Positions 23,406 through 51,892 of a stretch of 64,000 nucleotides of DNA are shown here, piece by piece. The DNA is taken from contig CM041465.1 in NCBI GenBank assembly GCA_023213395.1, forward strand, positions 155,751,741 to 155,815,740. Direction: 5' to 3'. How positions within the stretch are numbered: the stretch's first letter is position 1; each line of letters begins with the position of its first letter. This DNA comes from Cycas panzhihuaensis (lineage: Eukaryota > Cycadophyta). The notes under the pieces are model-generated. The model made no database searches. It was not told the DNA's origin and was given only the letters and a program-made list of their open reading frames with translations. A program made the translations under genes and the position numbers.

Positions 23406-24590
23406 AATAAGTGTACACATAGGCCATGAGATCCCTTTGACTTATTCAATGCACTATTAAACTTAAACTAATAAGACCAAAAACATAAATATTATGGGAT
23501 TGGTAAATATAGTTGAATACAAATGTAACAAATAAAGAAAACCTTCACAATGCCAAAAAAGTAGATGTGATCATACTAGTAAATGCAACTAGGCAGATGA
23601 GAACCTCATCAATATAGTTGGATAAATGGGAACCTTACAAATGACAATTAACTAGTGATTACAAATGTTTTTTAAAATAGATGATAACACAGAGACCTCA
23701 ACAAATGATTTCAATTATAAATGATAATAAGCACATCTATTAAATGATAATAAGGATGCTTATAAATGCTTACAAAGATTGAATAGTGAAATATAAATAT
23801 ACACACCATCGTAGAACATACCATACACATGGTTCAAATAAAGACTTGTATGCACACGATGAGCCAAAAGCAATTCACAAAAGACACCCACAAAGATTAA
23901 TGTAGATGAGTGTGAGTCACATAAAGTATATATAAGCCTAACCAAAATGCTAGATAAATAGAACCCTATACTGAAAGCTCAAACAAAGCAGATCATGGAT
24001 TACAACATAAGCTAACAAGTGGCTCTTATACCAAAAGTTTAAAATGACCCAACTAAACACATGCAATGCAAAAGCCTAAGGAGGACAATAAAAGATAAAT
24101 ATATAAGGGTAATAAGTTCGATGGATGGGTAGTGTTTATGAATATTAGGGTTATTAACCTTATAGAATAAATAGGTAGGACAATGAAGGCATTGGCATAC
24201 ACCTTAAGTCAACCACCAATAATACCGAGAGATTAGATTATGTATGAACTTGAGGTGGGTATTATCTTAAGAAGAAATTATGTAGCAACTATGATATATC
24301 ACATGATTATAAATAGAGCAAAATATCAATATAACAAACACCTATAATAAACAATGAAATATACATCAAGTAATCAAAATTGAGACACAACATTTATAGT
24401 GGTAAAACCTCATGATGAAGAAACATCCACTTGGAATACAAGCTCTTATTAATATAAACTAATATATAATAAAGCTCATAATTAGAGCACATTAGTTTCC
24501 ATAAGGAAGAACTAATTATCCATATATATGTCCATGAATATGTTTTGCCCTTTTATAAGAATGTGTCACCTCATTATGGACCAATAATTT
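23406..24590. other. AT-rich non-coding region
   Basis: No gene is recognised. Around 24395-24440 there is a phrase (GTGGTAAAACCTCATGATG) similar to the reverse complement of the copia LTR phrase in the solo LTR at 4386-4432. This hints at a minus-strand copia LTR remnant without definable ends. Confidence 0.3.
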
Positions 24591-27500
24591 AGCACTTGAC
24601 ATCCACTAATAAGATAACAACTGATGCATGGCTTCTAGCCATGACAACAACCACTACCATAACAATCATGACTTGTTATTCAATATATCAACCTGCATAC
24701 CACTACTTGAACAAGTACATTAAATACATATTATTCACTTATCGTAGTTGTAAGTTAAAGCATTGCATAGTATTTCTTGGCTACCGAGAATGGGCATGGG
24801 CGAGTCGACTTAGGTAAGTATAGGTACGCTTCTATCCCTTACTATTATCAGTTCTAAGAAAGGTTGATTAAAGCATTACATTTACATCACATGATGATTA
24901 GTTCATTACATAACCACTATTCACCCGTTGCTTGATTGCATTGCATCTCAACACTTTTTAGCCAATGACGATCTAGGGATGTGTATCCCATGGCACTCCA
25001 CAACTCTCCCCTGTGTCTCCATGATGTTCCCAAGTACCACCTGGCTTCCGTAGCCCAACTACATAACCCATCAACGCACCTTGACCCCTAGTACCTCGCA
25101 TAGGCTTGGTTGGCATCTCTTTGCCTATTTGGCAACTTTTTGGGAGCTTCTCGCATTTGGTATTCGTCTGTCATAGGTTCCTTTAGTCCCATAGCTGTTT
25201 CTTACCACCTAGACGGAGCACCATGCCCTTTCAAGCCTGAATTCCCCCTTTTTTTGAGCTTCCAAGCTTCTCTCTTTTTTATTTTCGCCTATGTCTCTAT
25301 TGCACCACGATGAAGATCATAGTACTATTGTAAACTTCGCGATGCACAAAGTTTCATCAGTAGGTGTTATCACAATTTATTTTTTAAAATCTGCCACGGT
25401 TAATTTTGCATTTATTACGAAATAACCACGTAGCAGTGACTTATTCTCAGCCCAGGCCAAACCCTAATCGCTCAATTGAGCTAGGGTTGGGTTTAAAAAC
25501 CCCAAAACAACTTCATTTCACCTCTTCCTGCTCTCTCTTACTCACTTCTTTATATTATTCTCTCCAGAAACGCCCTACAACAAGACAAGTTTGCCATATC
25601 AACTTTTCAGCCAACTTGTAGCCCTCTGCAGCTCCAGATCCGCAACAACAGGCCTGCAATTTGGCCAGCTAAGGGAAGGACACACCCTAAGTACTTCATA
25701 AAGTGCAGATCTTTTATCTCACTCCAGGATTCTCCCAGTTTGCTGCTCCTTTGGGGTTTCACCTGTAAACCCCATAGGGTTGGCCTCTTTCTCTCATTCC
25801 TTAGGTAGATCTACCCCTGATCTACCCACAGTATATACTTCTAAGCTTTTATTTTGCTCTTCCTTCTTTTAAAACATTGCAAAAGTTATTTGTTATATCT
25901 TTACAATACTTTTCTCTCTAATTTTCTTATTGTAAACAAGAGGCAAACCCTCCATTCCTTGCTTGTTCCCTATTTCCTTCAAGCTCTTCCCTAGTTTCTC
26001 CAAGGAGGCAGTAAGGAAGAGGCTTTCACGGAGAGTGAAAGGAGCAAAGGCAAGGTTATGTACCCAATAAACCTTCTCCTCAAGGGCATCCCCCTTCTCT
26101 CCCAACCTCTTCCTTCTCTGTGCTTCCCTTGGATTTCTAAAGAGCTATTGGAAAGGAGGTTGCTATTGGCAGCAGCGTACACAGCCCATTGTTGCACTTG
26201 CTCTCAGCCTTACAAACCCTACACAAGTAGGATTTTATCCCCATACCACACCCAACTTGTTTCTTAGTGTTAGGCTTGGTTGAGGTTACAAAAGTTGCAC
26301 TTTGTGACTTTTGCAACATTGACAATAAACACAATTTCGCCCATAACCTGTTACTTGCATCCCAAGTTTATGTCGCATTTGCCTCTCTTCATCACCTTGG
26401 TACTTAGATAGCATGGAGTACTGCAGATTCGAAGGGTTAGCCATTCTGAGGTTAGCTACCCTCTTTCTCCTCTTAGCCTCCTTTTTTCATATTGTTTGTA
26501 AGTTAGCATAAAAAGGAACTAAGAGTGATCTTGTGTTGGAAATATTTCTTTTGGTTAAAATACCATATATCACATTATCCCGCATATTATATTTGTTGCC
26601 CCTTGGGAAAGGGCAAACGTCACTTGATTACAGGTTTTTGTCTTGTCGCGCGTGGAGAGGAAGAAGGGAATCCCGATCCAAGTATGCCCCCACCTTTCCA
26701 ACCATTATTTCTTTTTGGGTCTTTAAGTTGCAAGGTATAACGGTAATTACTTTTGCTTTTTTCCCTTCTTGCAAAAGTTTCTTTCTCTTTTTCGTTTCCT
26801 TTCAACTTGGGGGAAGGTAAGGGAGCCCCCACCCCTCTTCGCCGGCACCATTCCATTGCGCCACTCGTGGTTGGGGTAGAACGAGCAAAGCCAGCACAAC
26901 AAAGGTAGCACTACTATCAGTCGCCTAATTCCAGGTACAACTTCTACTTCCCTTAATCCTCCTCTCCTCGCTTTCTTCCTTTCACCCACATGTCATTTAA
27001 GAAAAAGGAAAAGAGGAAGAACTAGTTTAGGTTATTTGCACTTAACTAGTTTCCCTGCTTGCTTGATAAAGCATATGGAACTAGAATCCTACACATTTAC
27101 ATGCCTACTTGGTTGCATTGCTTATTGAACTTGCATCTTTTACATATATCTCGCATTATATAGCTACCTTGTTATCTCTCTTTTTTTTTGTGTTAAAGGA
27201 TAATGAGAGCAAGGATATATGTGTGAGAAACAAACGAGTGGGAATTTCATACTATTTTTCTTTTCTTGTTTGGAAAGAACTTCCTTACATATAAAGATAC
27301 TTTGTCATATGCATAACATCTCCACTACATCACTTTGTATAGCAACCCACTTATACAAACATTCAAACATTTCCATTATCAATTCATATCCCTAAGACCC
27401 TCTTAGGTTTAGCACCTTAAGGGCATCCTCCTTTCAAGGCCCCCCTTTTCTTTAACCCTTTGTTCCACCCACTTTGGTTAGATCACCTTAGTGTGGCCTT

Positions 27501-29690
27501 TAGGTCAATTCCGCACCTGTGAGATTAGTCGTCCTCCTAATCCCTCACGAGTGCATGCCATTCTTCTTCTCTACCTAAATCCACCTCCTTCATACCCCCT
27601 TTTTCTGTGCCAGAAGCCATCCTCGCACTTATCTTTTCCTCCCTCCTTCAGCCACCTAAGGGTGGGAGGGCCCTTCTCTTTGAGGTTACTCAGGAAGCTA
27701 AGGATATCCCTTGTATACTCATCACTCTTAATCAAGGTATAGTTACCTCAAAGGAAGTTCGCGCACCATTTGCAGGTCCTGAGCCTATGTTCTGACGCAC
27801 GGACGCCCTTTGTGGGTGATTCTTTCACTTACCTCATAAGATCCTTAGCCTTGGAATCTCTTATTATTTGTTTGATCTTATCCAAGTGTAGTTACCTACT
27901 CCCCCCCCCCCCCCCCGAGAGGTGTGATTCCACATAGTTATAAAGATGTAACTTTTGAGAACTAAGATGTGGAATATGCTAAAAAATGAAGAGCATATCT
28001 TGCTTAAAATCCTAAACATAAAGTATGAGTTTTGCAAGAATGCTTTTAAATAATAATATAAAGTATTAGAATAAAAATAATAAAAAATAGGAAAGATCAA
28101 AATATTTAACCAATAACTAGTTTTTAAAACTAACATTACAAAGCTATATATATTTAAAGTTGGCATATTAAAACCTAACAAAAGTAGTGAACTCAAGAAT
28201 AAATTGAAACCTTAAACATATTACTATATAATATTCTTTCTTAGTTTGTTATCATAATAACTATTTAGAAAATAATTGTTTTATTTATTCTCTATATTAA
28301 AAAAAAAAGATCTCTATCATAGTCCTTATGGGCTAGAGATTAACATTTTGGCTTAATAATCAAAGTCATCAATTTACTTTTAAGGATCCTTCAAGTTACT
28401 TTTAAGGACCCTTTTCAAAACCTTATGGAAAACTAGTGAAGAGTCAATAATATAGATAAATAAGAAGATAGTTCCCTTATAGAATGATATAAATGAATGG
28501 TGTGCTTTGATACTATTGTTTCCATTTTATGCTAAAATCAATTGTTGCATCCTAAAAGCCAAAATAAAATCTAGATAATTGGGATAAGGGTAACAAGGGT
28601 CTAAATTCAATTCTAGACTAAACCTATTTTTTCCCCCACTAAAGATGGAGCACTCACAAATATAATTTATTAGTGCTCAGAAATGTCTATTAATGGAACT
28701 CTACCCCTCTTAATTGGTAGTGCTTTATTTTTTTTAAATTTCATGCATGTATAGGAAAAACCCTTTAAAGTTGCAATAAATAAAAGTTCTTAGAAAGTTG
28801 GTTTAGTTTTGTTTTCAATTTTTTTTTTTCCTTTGAAGAAATATAATACCATTATGCCATGATTCATGCAAAGTTGTTATGATATACTTGGCCCATGACA
28901 TATCTAATTATTTTAAAGGCATCTTGAAATATGAGATACCGTTTCCAAACATTGTAGGGGGTAGGATCATTCTAGTCATAAATAATCTATGTTTTGGCTT
29001 GATTTGACATAAATCACCTTCTTTTGCCATAGATTATGAATGATTTCCAGTCTATTTTACCTTTGATTAATGCTTAATCCTTGGTGCTTATTTGTGGAGG
29101 TAAGTGCATATGTCAATTTTCCTTCATTTATGTGCGCACATAAAATGCATTTGATTGGTTACACTTTTAAAACGACTAAGCTTTATGGGTTATTGTTTAT
29201 TCTGTTTTTCTTTTTTTTTTAAATGAACAATTTTGAAAAAAAAAGATTTCAAGAGTGAAAACTTTGATAATTTTTTATTTACCCTTTTCTGATCAATAAC
29301 TCCAAAATTATGTTTTACACACTGGGACGACTTTAGGAATTACATTTTTCACCAACATTAGAATAGGTTCTTACATTCTTATGAGCTTTTGAAACTAATC
29401 GCCTCAAAACTATTGCTTATGCCCGTGGGAATTTGACATGTCTGTAACGGTTCAAGTGGAAAGTCAAATTTTTAAATTCATACAAATTTTTTATAAAAAA
29501 TAAAGGCCAAAATTTGAAAATAATTTATTGCCAATTTAATGTCGCTTGTGACGAAGTACCGTCGTTACTCTTTTATTTAATATGCTCGTTTCATCGAAAC
29601 ATAATACAAGACCCACGCGGCAGAAACTGAACGGAAGTTTCTAATAATAGAACTGACGTTATGACCTTCGATGTGCTTTCTCAGTCATCG
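24591..29690. other. Intergenic region with LTR-like, pyrimidine-rich sequence
   Basis: Open frames here are short, overlap on both strands and show no recognisable domain. GGGTTTAAAAACCCC near 25490 followed by a CT-rich stretch could be the promoter and R region of a large LTR, but no ends or partner were found. A run of 16 C lies at 27901-27916. From about 28000 the sequence is AT-rich and featureless up to the gene's promoter. Confidence 0.35.
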
Positions 29691-29696
29691 TCCACG

Positions 29697-29714
29697 CCAC
29701 GCGAGAACGCGTGG
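29697..29714. promoter_or_regulatory. CGCG inverted repeat in AlaAT upstream region
   Basis: CCACGCG at 29697-29703 and CGCGTGG at 29708-29714 form a perfect 7-bp inverted repeat with the spacer AGAA. Each arm contains a VCGCGB-type core as recognised by CAMTA factors and a CACG half-site. It lies about 0.7 kb upstream of the AlaAT start codon. Regulatory function is inferred. Confidence 0.5.
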
Positions 29715-29908
29715 GGTGCAAGTTAAACCGGAGTCAACACTTTGAAAACCATGGGTTATGCAAGAAGGGCCTTAAGCAGGATGCTCCGACCCAATGGTTG
29801 CCGTGCTCCCTACGCCGTTGGATTAGGTGCACCGAGTCAGACAGGGGGACGTGGGGAATATGCTGTGCTCTGTCTTTATTAAAATCGGCGCACCGGTCGT
29901 AAATGAGA

Positions 29909-29970
29909 CCAATCTGACGCCTGCCGTGCTGTCCATTCGTCGACGGGGGGCAAACACGGCGTCAGATTGG
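29909..29970. promoter_or_regulatory. CCAAT/TGACG inverted repeat upstream of AlaAT
   Basis: CCAATCTGACGC at 29909-29920 is exactly mirrored by GCGTCAGATTGG at 29959-29970. Allowing a 4-bp TGCC insertion in the left arm, the pairing extends to GTG/CAC (16-bp arms). Each arm holds a CCAAT box and a TGACG motif in opposite orientations. It is about 450-500 bp upstream of the start codon. Confidence 0.5.
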
Positions 29971-30374
29971 CCGAGTTTGGGCCCACTCTGCGCAACCTGT
30001 GGGTTGCCCCATGGAATATTGCATGAATGGCGGGGCCGAGGAGTTCCCGTGGGTCCCCCCCCGTGGAGTCCACAAAATCCAGAGCGAAGCATAAAACAAG
30101 GGAACAACGTTGCTAAATTTAGCGCCAGTTTGTGGACGTCAACTTTGGCGTGGCCAGACCATCTCCGAGCAGTTAGTTAGTCGGAATAAAACTGGGCCAA
30201 ACTTTCTAGCGAATATTTTTATTATTATTATCATAGCGGAACGAGTCCGAGAGTCGTAATAATCAGAGGATACAAGGACGCGCAGATCTGTGGGCTAATT
30301 AAGCACGGATTTAGGATTTCTCTCCGGGAGGCTTTCCGAGGGTCCATAGCGGGTTGGCCGTGTTGGCGAGGCCA

Positions 30375-30384
30375 CTATTTAAGG
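30375..30384 (+). promoter_or_regulatory. AlaAT: TATA-like box of AlaAT
   Basis: CTATTTAAGG lies 37 bp before the first ATG (30412) and 73 bp before the second in-frame ATG (30448). A start site about 30 bp downstream of this box would fall at or just around the first ATG, which makes the choice of start codon uncertain. Confidence 0.5.
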
Positions 30385-30411
30385 GGACGTTGTGGATAAG
30401 ACGAGACTGTA

Positions 30412-45622
<15,211 letters not shown>

Positions 45623-46990
45623 ACATGTTTGAAACCAGGCTTTGCTTGACCTTAAATGGCACTACTTCCACAAAATCCTTGTGAAAGTGTAAAGAGTTTA
45701 TGAGCTTGGTCCCTCCCTTTATTTATTGGATGCTGCTTTCAATTAATAAGCTTCTACACCAGTCTTATTGTTTTTCGGGAAAACAGCTTTGGACATCAAG
45801 TTATTGTTTTCTGATCGGTTCTATTATTTATTACACATGCACAAGAGAATAGATTGGTGTTTACGGCAATTTCAGCTAATGATTAAATAGAATTTTTGAT
45901 TATATTGGCAAGTCACGTGAATACAAGTTGATGTTTTGGGTATGACAACTGCATGTCTGATCAGTGCGAGGGCAAATATTGGAATTTTTTTGGGTCTGTG
46001 CTACAAAGCACCGAAGGATAAGAACAATGGAGTAAACTTTGTGTTTTGGTGTATATGGGAATAGCATATTGATAATAATCTCTAATTGTGTGGTTATTTT
46101 GCAAGAAATATGATGAATCATCCACTACTTGGTATCTGGCAGGTTATGGAAGGAATACAAGAGACAAACAAGATTAGCTTCAATCCAATAAATAAATTAT
46201 TCTTTCTTGTGTGTAATATCTTGTATTTTATTGATTTATATTGAGATTTTTTTGTGCATAAAATTATAGTATAAATCTCAATGGTGAAGCCTATATTTTA
46301 TCATATTGATTTCACATCTGCCGCTCGTATTGTAGAATCTATATATCTAGAAAAAATGTCAGTGTTGATACTTTAGTATATAATAAAATATAATTTTATG
46401 TTATATTAGCGGTGCTGGGTGTTTTTATTCTATTGCAATGTTCACATGTAGGGGACGCAATCTTTGCGAGGTACTCTCATAGCGAATATTGTTAATGAAA
46501 TGTTAGTGTAAGCAATGTAAATGTTTGGAATGACGCGACAAAATAAATAATGTGTGCAAAAAGTGGCATTGTTACTTTTGGAGTGGGATTTATCACAAAG
46601 TGTTGCGTGAGCATTCCACATTCAACTAAGGATTATCACATTGTGCTTCATACCACTTGGCATTCACCTAGGGATTTTCCATGGTTAGTAATTATATTTG
46701 TCATTTCTGTTTTGGATTTATTTATAATCATTTCTCTGGCTTTCTATGTGCAAGCCAGTAATTGTTGTTAAAGGTAAGTATATGTAGAGCAACAATATCC
46801 AATAGATAAATGTAGCTATGGTATGCATTCTATGTAGGGTTTTATTGTGTTTGAGGTAGTCCACCATGGTGAGTTCCATAGTGGAGAGTCAAGTTAGGCT
46901 TTGTGTACACCACCATGGGAGGTTCAATTAGCCATGTTGAACAAAATGATTTTTGTGCCTTTCCCATCATAATAGTTTGCATCTAGAGTG
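45623..46990 (+). other. AlaAT 3' UTR and downstream spacer
   Basis: AT-rich sequence with no credible gene. It includes the probable 3' UTR up to about 46.2 kb. Confidence 0.5.
46187..46196 (+). terminator. AlaAT: Candidate AlaAT polyadenylation signal
   Basis: Overlapping AATAAA hexamers (AATAAATAAA) lie 565 bp after the stop codon and are followed by T-rich and GT-rich sequence. A nearer weak option is AATTAATAAGC at about 45739. Which is used cannot be decided from sequence alone. Confidence 0.35.
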
Positions 46991-46999
46991 GAGGAAATT

Positions 47000-47490
47000 G
47001 GTTAGGAGGTTGGAAAATTAGCCAGCATTAGGTTTATTGGTTCTATTGTAATATGGATTAGCATATCTACTACTGTGGGGCTTGTTGCGTTGCGTGCATT
47101 GGTGGGATGGCACACTACATCTAGATAATTAGGAGGATAACATGAAGCACCAAACATTGATTTTGTTGCTATATAGTAATAATTTGGGCATTCAAAGGTG
47201 GTTATGCATGGCTTTGCATGTGCTCGTACTTTTGGCATAATGATTGGTGCAAATTTCAATGGACTGTGTAGGAGCCTTCCTAATTGATGCATGCAATTGT
47301 GTTGATTCATCCTTATTGATAGAAAACAAAGGCAATTGCAACATGAGAAGGTCATGATAACAAGACATGTATAGCAAATGCAAGGGTTGATGGGTGTCGC
47401 AACAATGTTTAGAACTTGTGGAGATGCCAAAAGCCCAATTAACCTATAGTGGGGTGACTTAATTGCTATCAAGGCCAATGGAGAGATTGT
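47000..47490 (-). pseudogene. Probable Ty1/copia gag C-terminal remnant
   Basis: An open frame on the minus strand (about 47490-47002) ends with a segment resembling the zone after a copia gag zinc knuckle (CYPPNYLDVVCHPTNARNA near 47140-47080). Just upstream in another frame is LQLPLFSINKDES (47348-47310), like the LPSINKAY stretch of copia gags. The knuckle cysteines are degraded and a frameshift separates the parts. I rate it as a copia gag fossil rather than a host gene. Confidence 0.35.
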
Positions 47491-49450
47491 GAGAAATCTT
47501 TAAGTGGAAATCAATAGACATTGCAAGATGTTAATATGTTATTTTGAAAAATGAGACTAACACTAGAATAGATTGATTAATCATTAAAGTTTTTTGCATT
47601 AATTGGTTCCCTTCAAAATTGATTATTGCAACAAGATTTGATGAAGTCTAAGATGGAACTTTGGGTTAGTAGTTGTATGTGTAACATGCACCAGTGTTGA
47701 GGAAGGTAGAGTGGAGTAGTAGTAGTAGTTTTCAAAGTAAAGCCACAAACACTAGTTGGGTTGTAACATCACCATGTACACCTCCTCCTCTCGTGCCCTT
47801 CCTAGATAGTATGGTGTCTATATAACAAGGATGATGCCACTTTGCACATACTTAGTTTCAATGAAAGTGGTGACTTCAATGGCCATTTGTTCATTTGTAG
47901 TGGAATTTGGAAAGTGAAAAAAGATTATCAATGAGAGAGAATTATCTGATAGGTTTGGTGTCATTTAGTAAGGTTTGGCCATGGTTTTGCACAACATAAT
48001 TAAGTTTTGAGGGGTGGAATGGCACCTTAAGAACAAGTTGTGAACCACTTTATGTGTGGTCACAATGATGCCATTGTAATGCATAGTTTGAGTACACAAT
48101 TTAATGAAAGTCTTTTGAGTGGGTGAAAGGTGGTTTTGATAGTATTAGTCTTAAGCTTGAAGTTGTGGGTAAGGCTCTTAATAGCCATATCGGTAACTCC
48201 TAATAGAATAATAAAGGCCTTAGATCCCTAGCTATTTGATAGAAGGCTTTTAATAGGTGGTGCATATATGATGAGATGACTACACACAAATTCCCAGTGT
48301 AGGTTTTGTATATATGCTAAGTCAACTCAGGGCGGGTCTATAATATAGGCGATAATATATAAAATCAATTTGCTTGATGGATCTATGCACAAATTCACAA
48401 CATCAACTTAACTTTCACATATCAATATTTGTTCATTGACTCAATAAAAGTAATGTTTGTGTTGTTTGCCATTTATAGATAGATCGATATATGTACTTGG
48501 TGTAGAGACAATGGATAGATGTTTGGTGTGTAGGCAAGTGTTTAGATCGAAAAGATTAATCACTTTCTTGAGATTGATACACACACACACAGACACACAT
48601 GTATGAATGTATATATATATCAATATATATGTATATAATTTTGTGCAAGATTGTTCACTATTTCCTTGATTGATATATGTGTCATCACTATTCCTAAGAT
48701 GTAAATACAAAAATAATGTGGTAGATTAGTCACTATCTTATCAAATTGTGGGAATGAATAAGAAGCTGTAATGAGGTAGAGATGGAAAGGATCAATGATG
48801 GTGATGCAAATATAGGTTGGTTATGAAGGAAACATGAAATCATAATATATGTTGACAAATGAATGAAGTTGAGAGTGTGTAGTAAAATAGTAATGCAAAG
48901 AAATAAAGGAGTTAAAGACATGAGAAACAATAAATCAAATTGCTTGTGAGGTGTGCAAGATGCTTTTGGTAAGAGTTATTTATTTCTTGAATGTTTTTTT
49001 TTTTCAAGGCAAGATTGTGGCTTTCATACCACTCGAGGTGATTTAGGTTGGTCACGTTTGTACGCAGGAAACGAGTTGGTCAAGGACTTTAATATTTGAA
49101 GATATAATTGATTAATATTAAATGATGGATGTGTTTTAACAATTGTCATATATATATATATATATATAATTCATTATCTTCTTTCATAAATAACTATGAA
49201 TGTTAATTTTTTAATTAGGCTCACTACAATTGCTATGGTTATTAAGAGCCTTAGATCCAAGGCACAAATCCATAATAAATGTTACATAAATGGGATCCTT
49301 ATAAGTTTTTTTTAAGTTCTTTTTCTTTTTTTAAATTGATGTTTATTTGTTTTTCTTTAGCTTGATGTTTTATTTTTTTAATGATTTTGTTTTTTAGCTT
49401 TGATTATTTTTTTTTAGTGATTTTGTTTTTGATAAAAAGGGCCATCCACT
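47491..49450. other. Non-coding, AT-rich region
   Basis: No credible gene. Simple repeats include a CA-rich run at 48579-48598 and a (TA)n run at about 49149-49168. Confidence 0.4.
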
Positions 49451-49454
49451 TTAT

Positions 49455-51340
49455 ATGTGCTCCACTATTCTAGTATGATCATTAGTGGATTCCAGACTAT
49501 TGGTTTTACTTCGCATAGTGAAAGAAAGTAGATTTCCATTATTATTTAGCGTAAGGAAGGAAAGGCATCGGCCAATCTTATTAGCACAATGACGGTTTGC
49601 ATTGCCATAAAATAGCCATACATCTACCCTATCTTCAAGTTATGCTGTATATACATACACACTATGAGCCCCAACACTATTGGGAAGAGTGTAGTGGTCG
49701 GCCTCTCAAAAGTTTATTCATCAATTCTAGTAGTAGATCTAGTATCTTGCTCGTGTTTTGACCCAAGTGTATACATAATGGATAGTGGGTGGCCCCAATG
49801 CCATGAGAGATGGGCACTAAGTTCTTCATTTCCACTTGACAACATTTTGACAATGAGATATGGAAAAATCTAGGATTAACTCTTAATTGCTCCTTTACTC
49901 CTCCAATGGCACAAAAATTAATGGGGTGTTTTGTTTCTCCTCTATTAGATAAATAAACAACAAAACCCCATATATAGTGTCATTTGATCCAAGGTTTCAC
50001 CTTATGAAATTAATGGGGTCAACCACTATCCACTATGCCTTCACACCTTTCTATTAAAGTACGATTGGGTGGATGTTTACACCACAAGCGGGGGGATATG
50101 AGTGAGATACCAAATCTTGAATAGTGAGTGCATTCTCTTTTATTCAATAGTGTTAAAGATTTTTTTGGCGTAAAGATATGTAAATATATTAGAATGGTGG
50201 CAGGGCCCTTCCATTTGCTATGGAGAGTTTGCTATGGAGAGTAAAACTAATAGTGTGGCATCTACTTTTTTTTACACATAGAAATAGTAGTGTTTCCCCC
50301 CCCTTATTCAAGTGATTAATAGAGGGCATAATCTTACACTTTTGTGATCACGGTGTAGTGAGTAGACAATGTTTACCAAGTTCATCGCTTTAAGTTATCG
50401 CTGGGTAATTCGTTTCCTAAGCATGGTAAGGGGAAGGTTCGTTGCAATACTATGCTCTATGATATGATCCCTATAGATACCACAATACTATGCTCTATGA
50501 TATGATCCCTATAGATACCACACTATTAGTTATATTCAACGTAGTGAAGGGAAGGGGTTGGCCAATCTTACTAGCTTAATGATGGTTTGCAGCCTATCTA
50601 CTTCATGGTGGGTGCAATGTGCAATTTCATAACATTAATAATGACTTGTGCCTTCCCTTTCATTATGCTCAAGAAAGGGTTAACTTAGATATTTTGCATG
50701 TTATCTCCTTGTGGGTGTAACTTTGTAACTACACATTCAACTTGGGCATCTAAAATGTTGGTCTAGGAGTATAATGGACCCTTGATTAGATATCTGGGGT
50801 AGAATATAGTACAAAGAGTTGGCCATAGAATAGAATAACATGATGCTCACTAAATAAATGACTGGGGAATAAATAAGGCCACAAATGCATTGAAACACAT
50901 ATCTATAAGTTGGTCTACTTGCATGCCCTACATGAACTTGTCCATGCTATGTGATTAAATAGATTATAGGTGTGTTTGTGGGAGTATGACTAGGCCTAAG
51001 TTTTGCTTGGTTAATTTTTGATTGAGCTGAAGGAAACATTGGCTCATAGTAGAGAAGATGTCATCTAATAGATAATAACTAATCTAATATGTTGATAGTG
51101 CATAATATGGATCTGAACTATTATCTACCTATTCACCCTATTTTAGAATAGTGACAGATCCTTGATAGTGGGATCTATGATTGTGGGCATGTTGCATAGA
51201 CAATTGTTGGCTACTGTCTATGCACTTTGACACATCCACCCTATAGAAGTTTTTTCCATAGTGCCCTATAGTATGATCCTAGTAGATCCCACACCATTAG
51301 TTCCCCTCTACATAATGAAAGGAAGAGATTGTCAAAGAAG
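49455..51340 (+). repeat. Thrice-repeated non-coding module
   Basis: Related stretches occur at about 49455-49610, 50452-50595 and 51262-51340. They share a TAGTATGATC(C)...TAGAT(A/C)CCACACTATTAGTT-like part and a GTGAAGGGAAG-like part. The first two also share GGCCAATCTTACTAGCTTAATGATGGTTTGCA-like sequence (each in diverged form). No coding sequence is recognised between them. Confidence 0.5.
50445..50520 (+). repeat. Perfect tandem duplication, 38-bp unit
   Basis: Two identical copies (50445-50482 and 50483-50520), each beginning CAATACTATGCTCTATGATA, inside the second copy of the larger module. Perfect identity suggests a recent event in otherwise old sequence. Confidence 0.9.
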
Positions 51341-51892
51341 TTGGTTTAGAAAAATTTATCACCCACAATAACAAGCAAGTGGAATTAATACAACCCTATG
51401 ATGAAGAGTCTAGCTTGACAGAAGAAAAGGATCAGTTAATGCATGATATTTGAGTTTTGTAGCAAGGACAAATAACTTTAAGGGATTATGTTCATTATTA
51501 TGGATTATGTAGCATGATAAATAGTTGTGGGGCAAATGTAAAGTCTATGAAATTAAGATAGTATACTAGTATAAAGATTATAAGATGGGATAGTCTCATG
51601 AGTGGTTGGTTGTGTAGCAAGAAAGCAAGTGGTAGCTTTAGGGTAGTTTTTATTGTTCTTTTGTAGGTAAGTGATATAGAAGTATCTAAACTTTCATCAT
51701 AACTTTAATCCACTTTTCACCTTTTAGTCTTTTTTCTCTAAATTTTGGGGTCTACTAATCGAAACATACTTTTTTATTTGGTAGTTAGAATTCAATCATT
51801 CTTATGTTGACTCAAAAGTTTATCCGAGTAGAATAGGCCTCCAATTAGGCTCAAAGGCCCCATTGTAGGCATGCAAATTTTTAGTCACAAAG

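Noticed and set aside
26525-26989. Four overlapping open frames on both strands
   Set aside because: Low-complexity, both-strand overlap and no recognisable domain.
29823-30180. Overlapping open frames of 117 codons (+) and 94 codons (-)
   Set aside because: They overlap on opposite strands in the GC-rich AlaAT upstream region, where stop codons are rare by composition. No domain is recognised.
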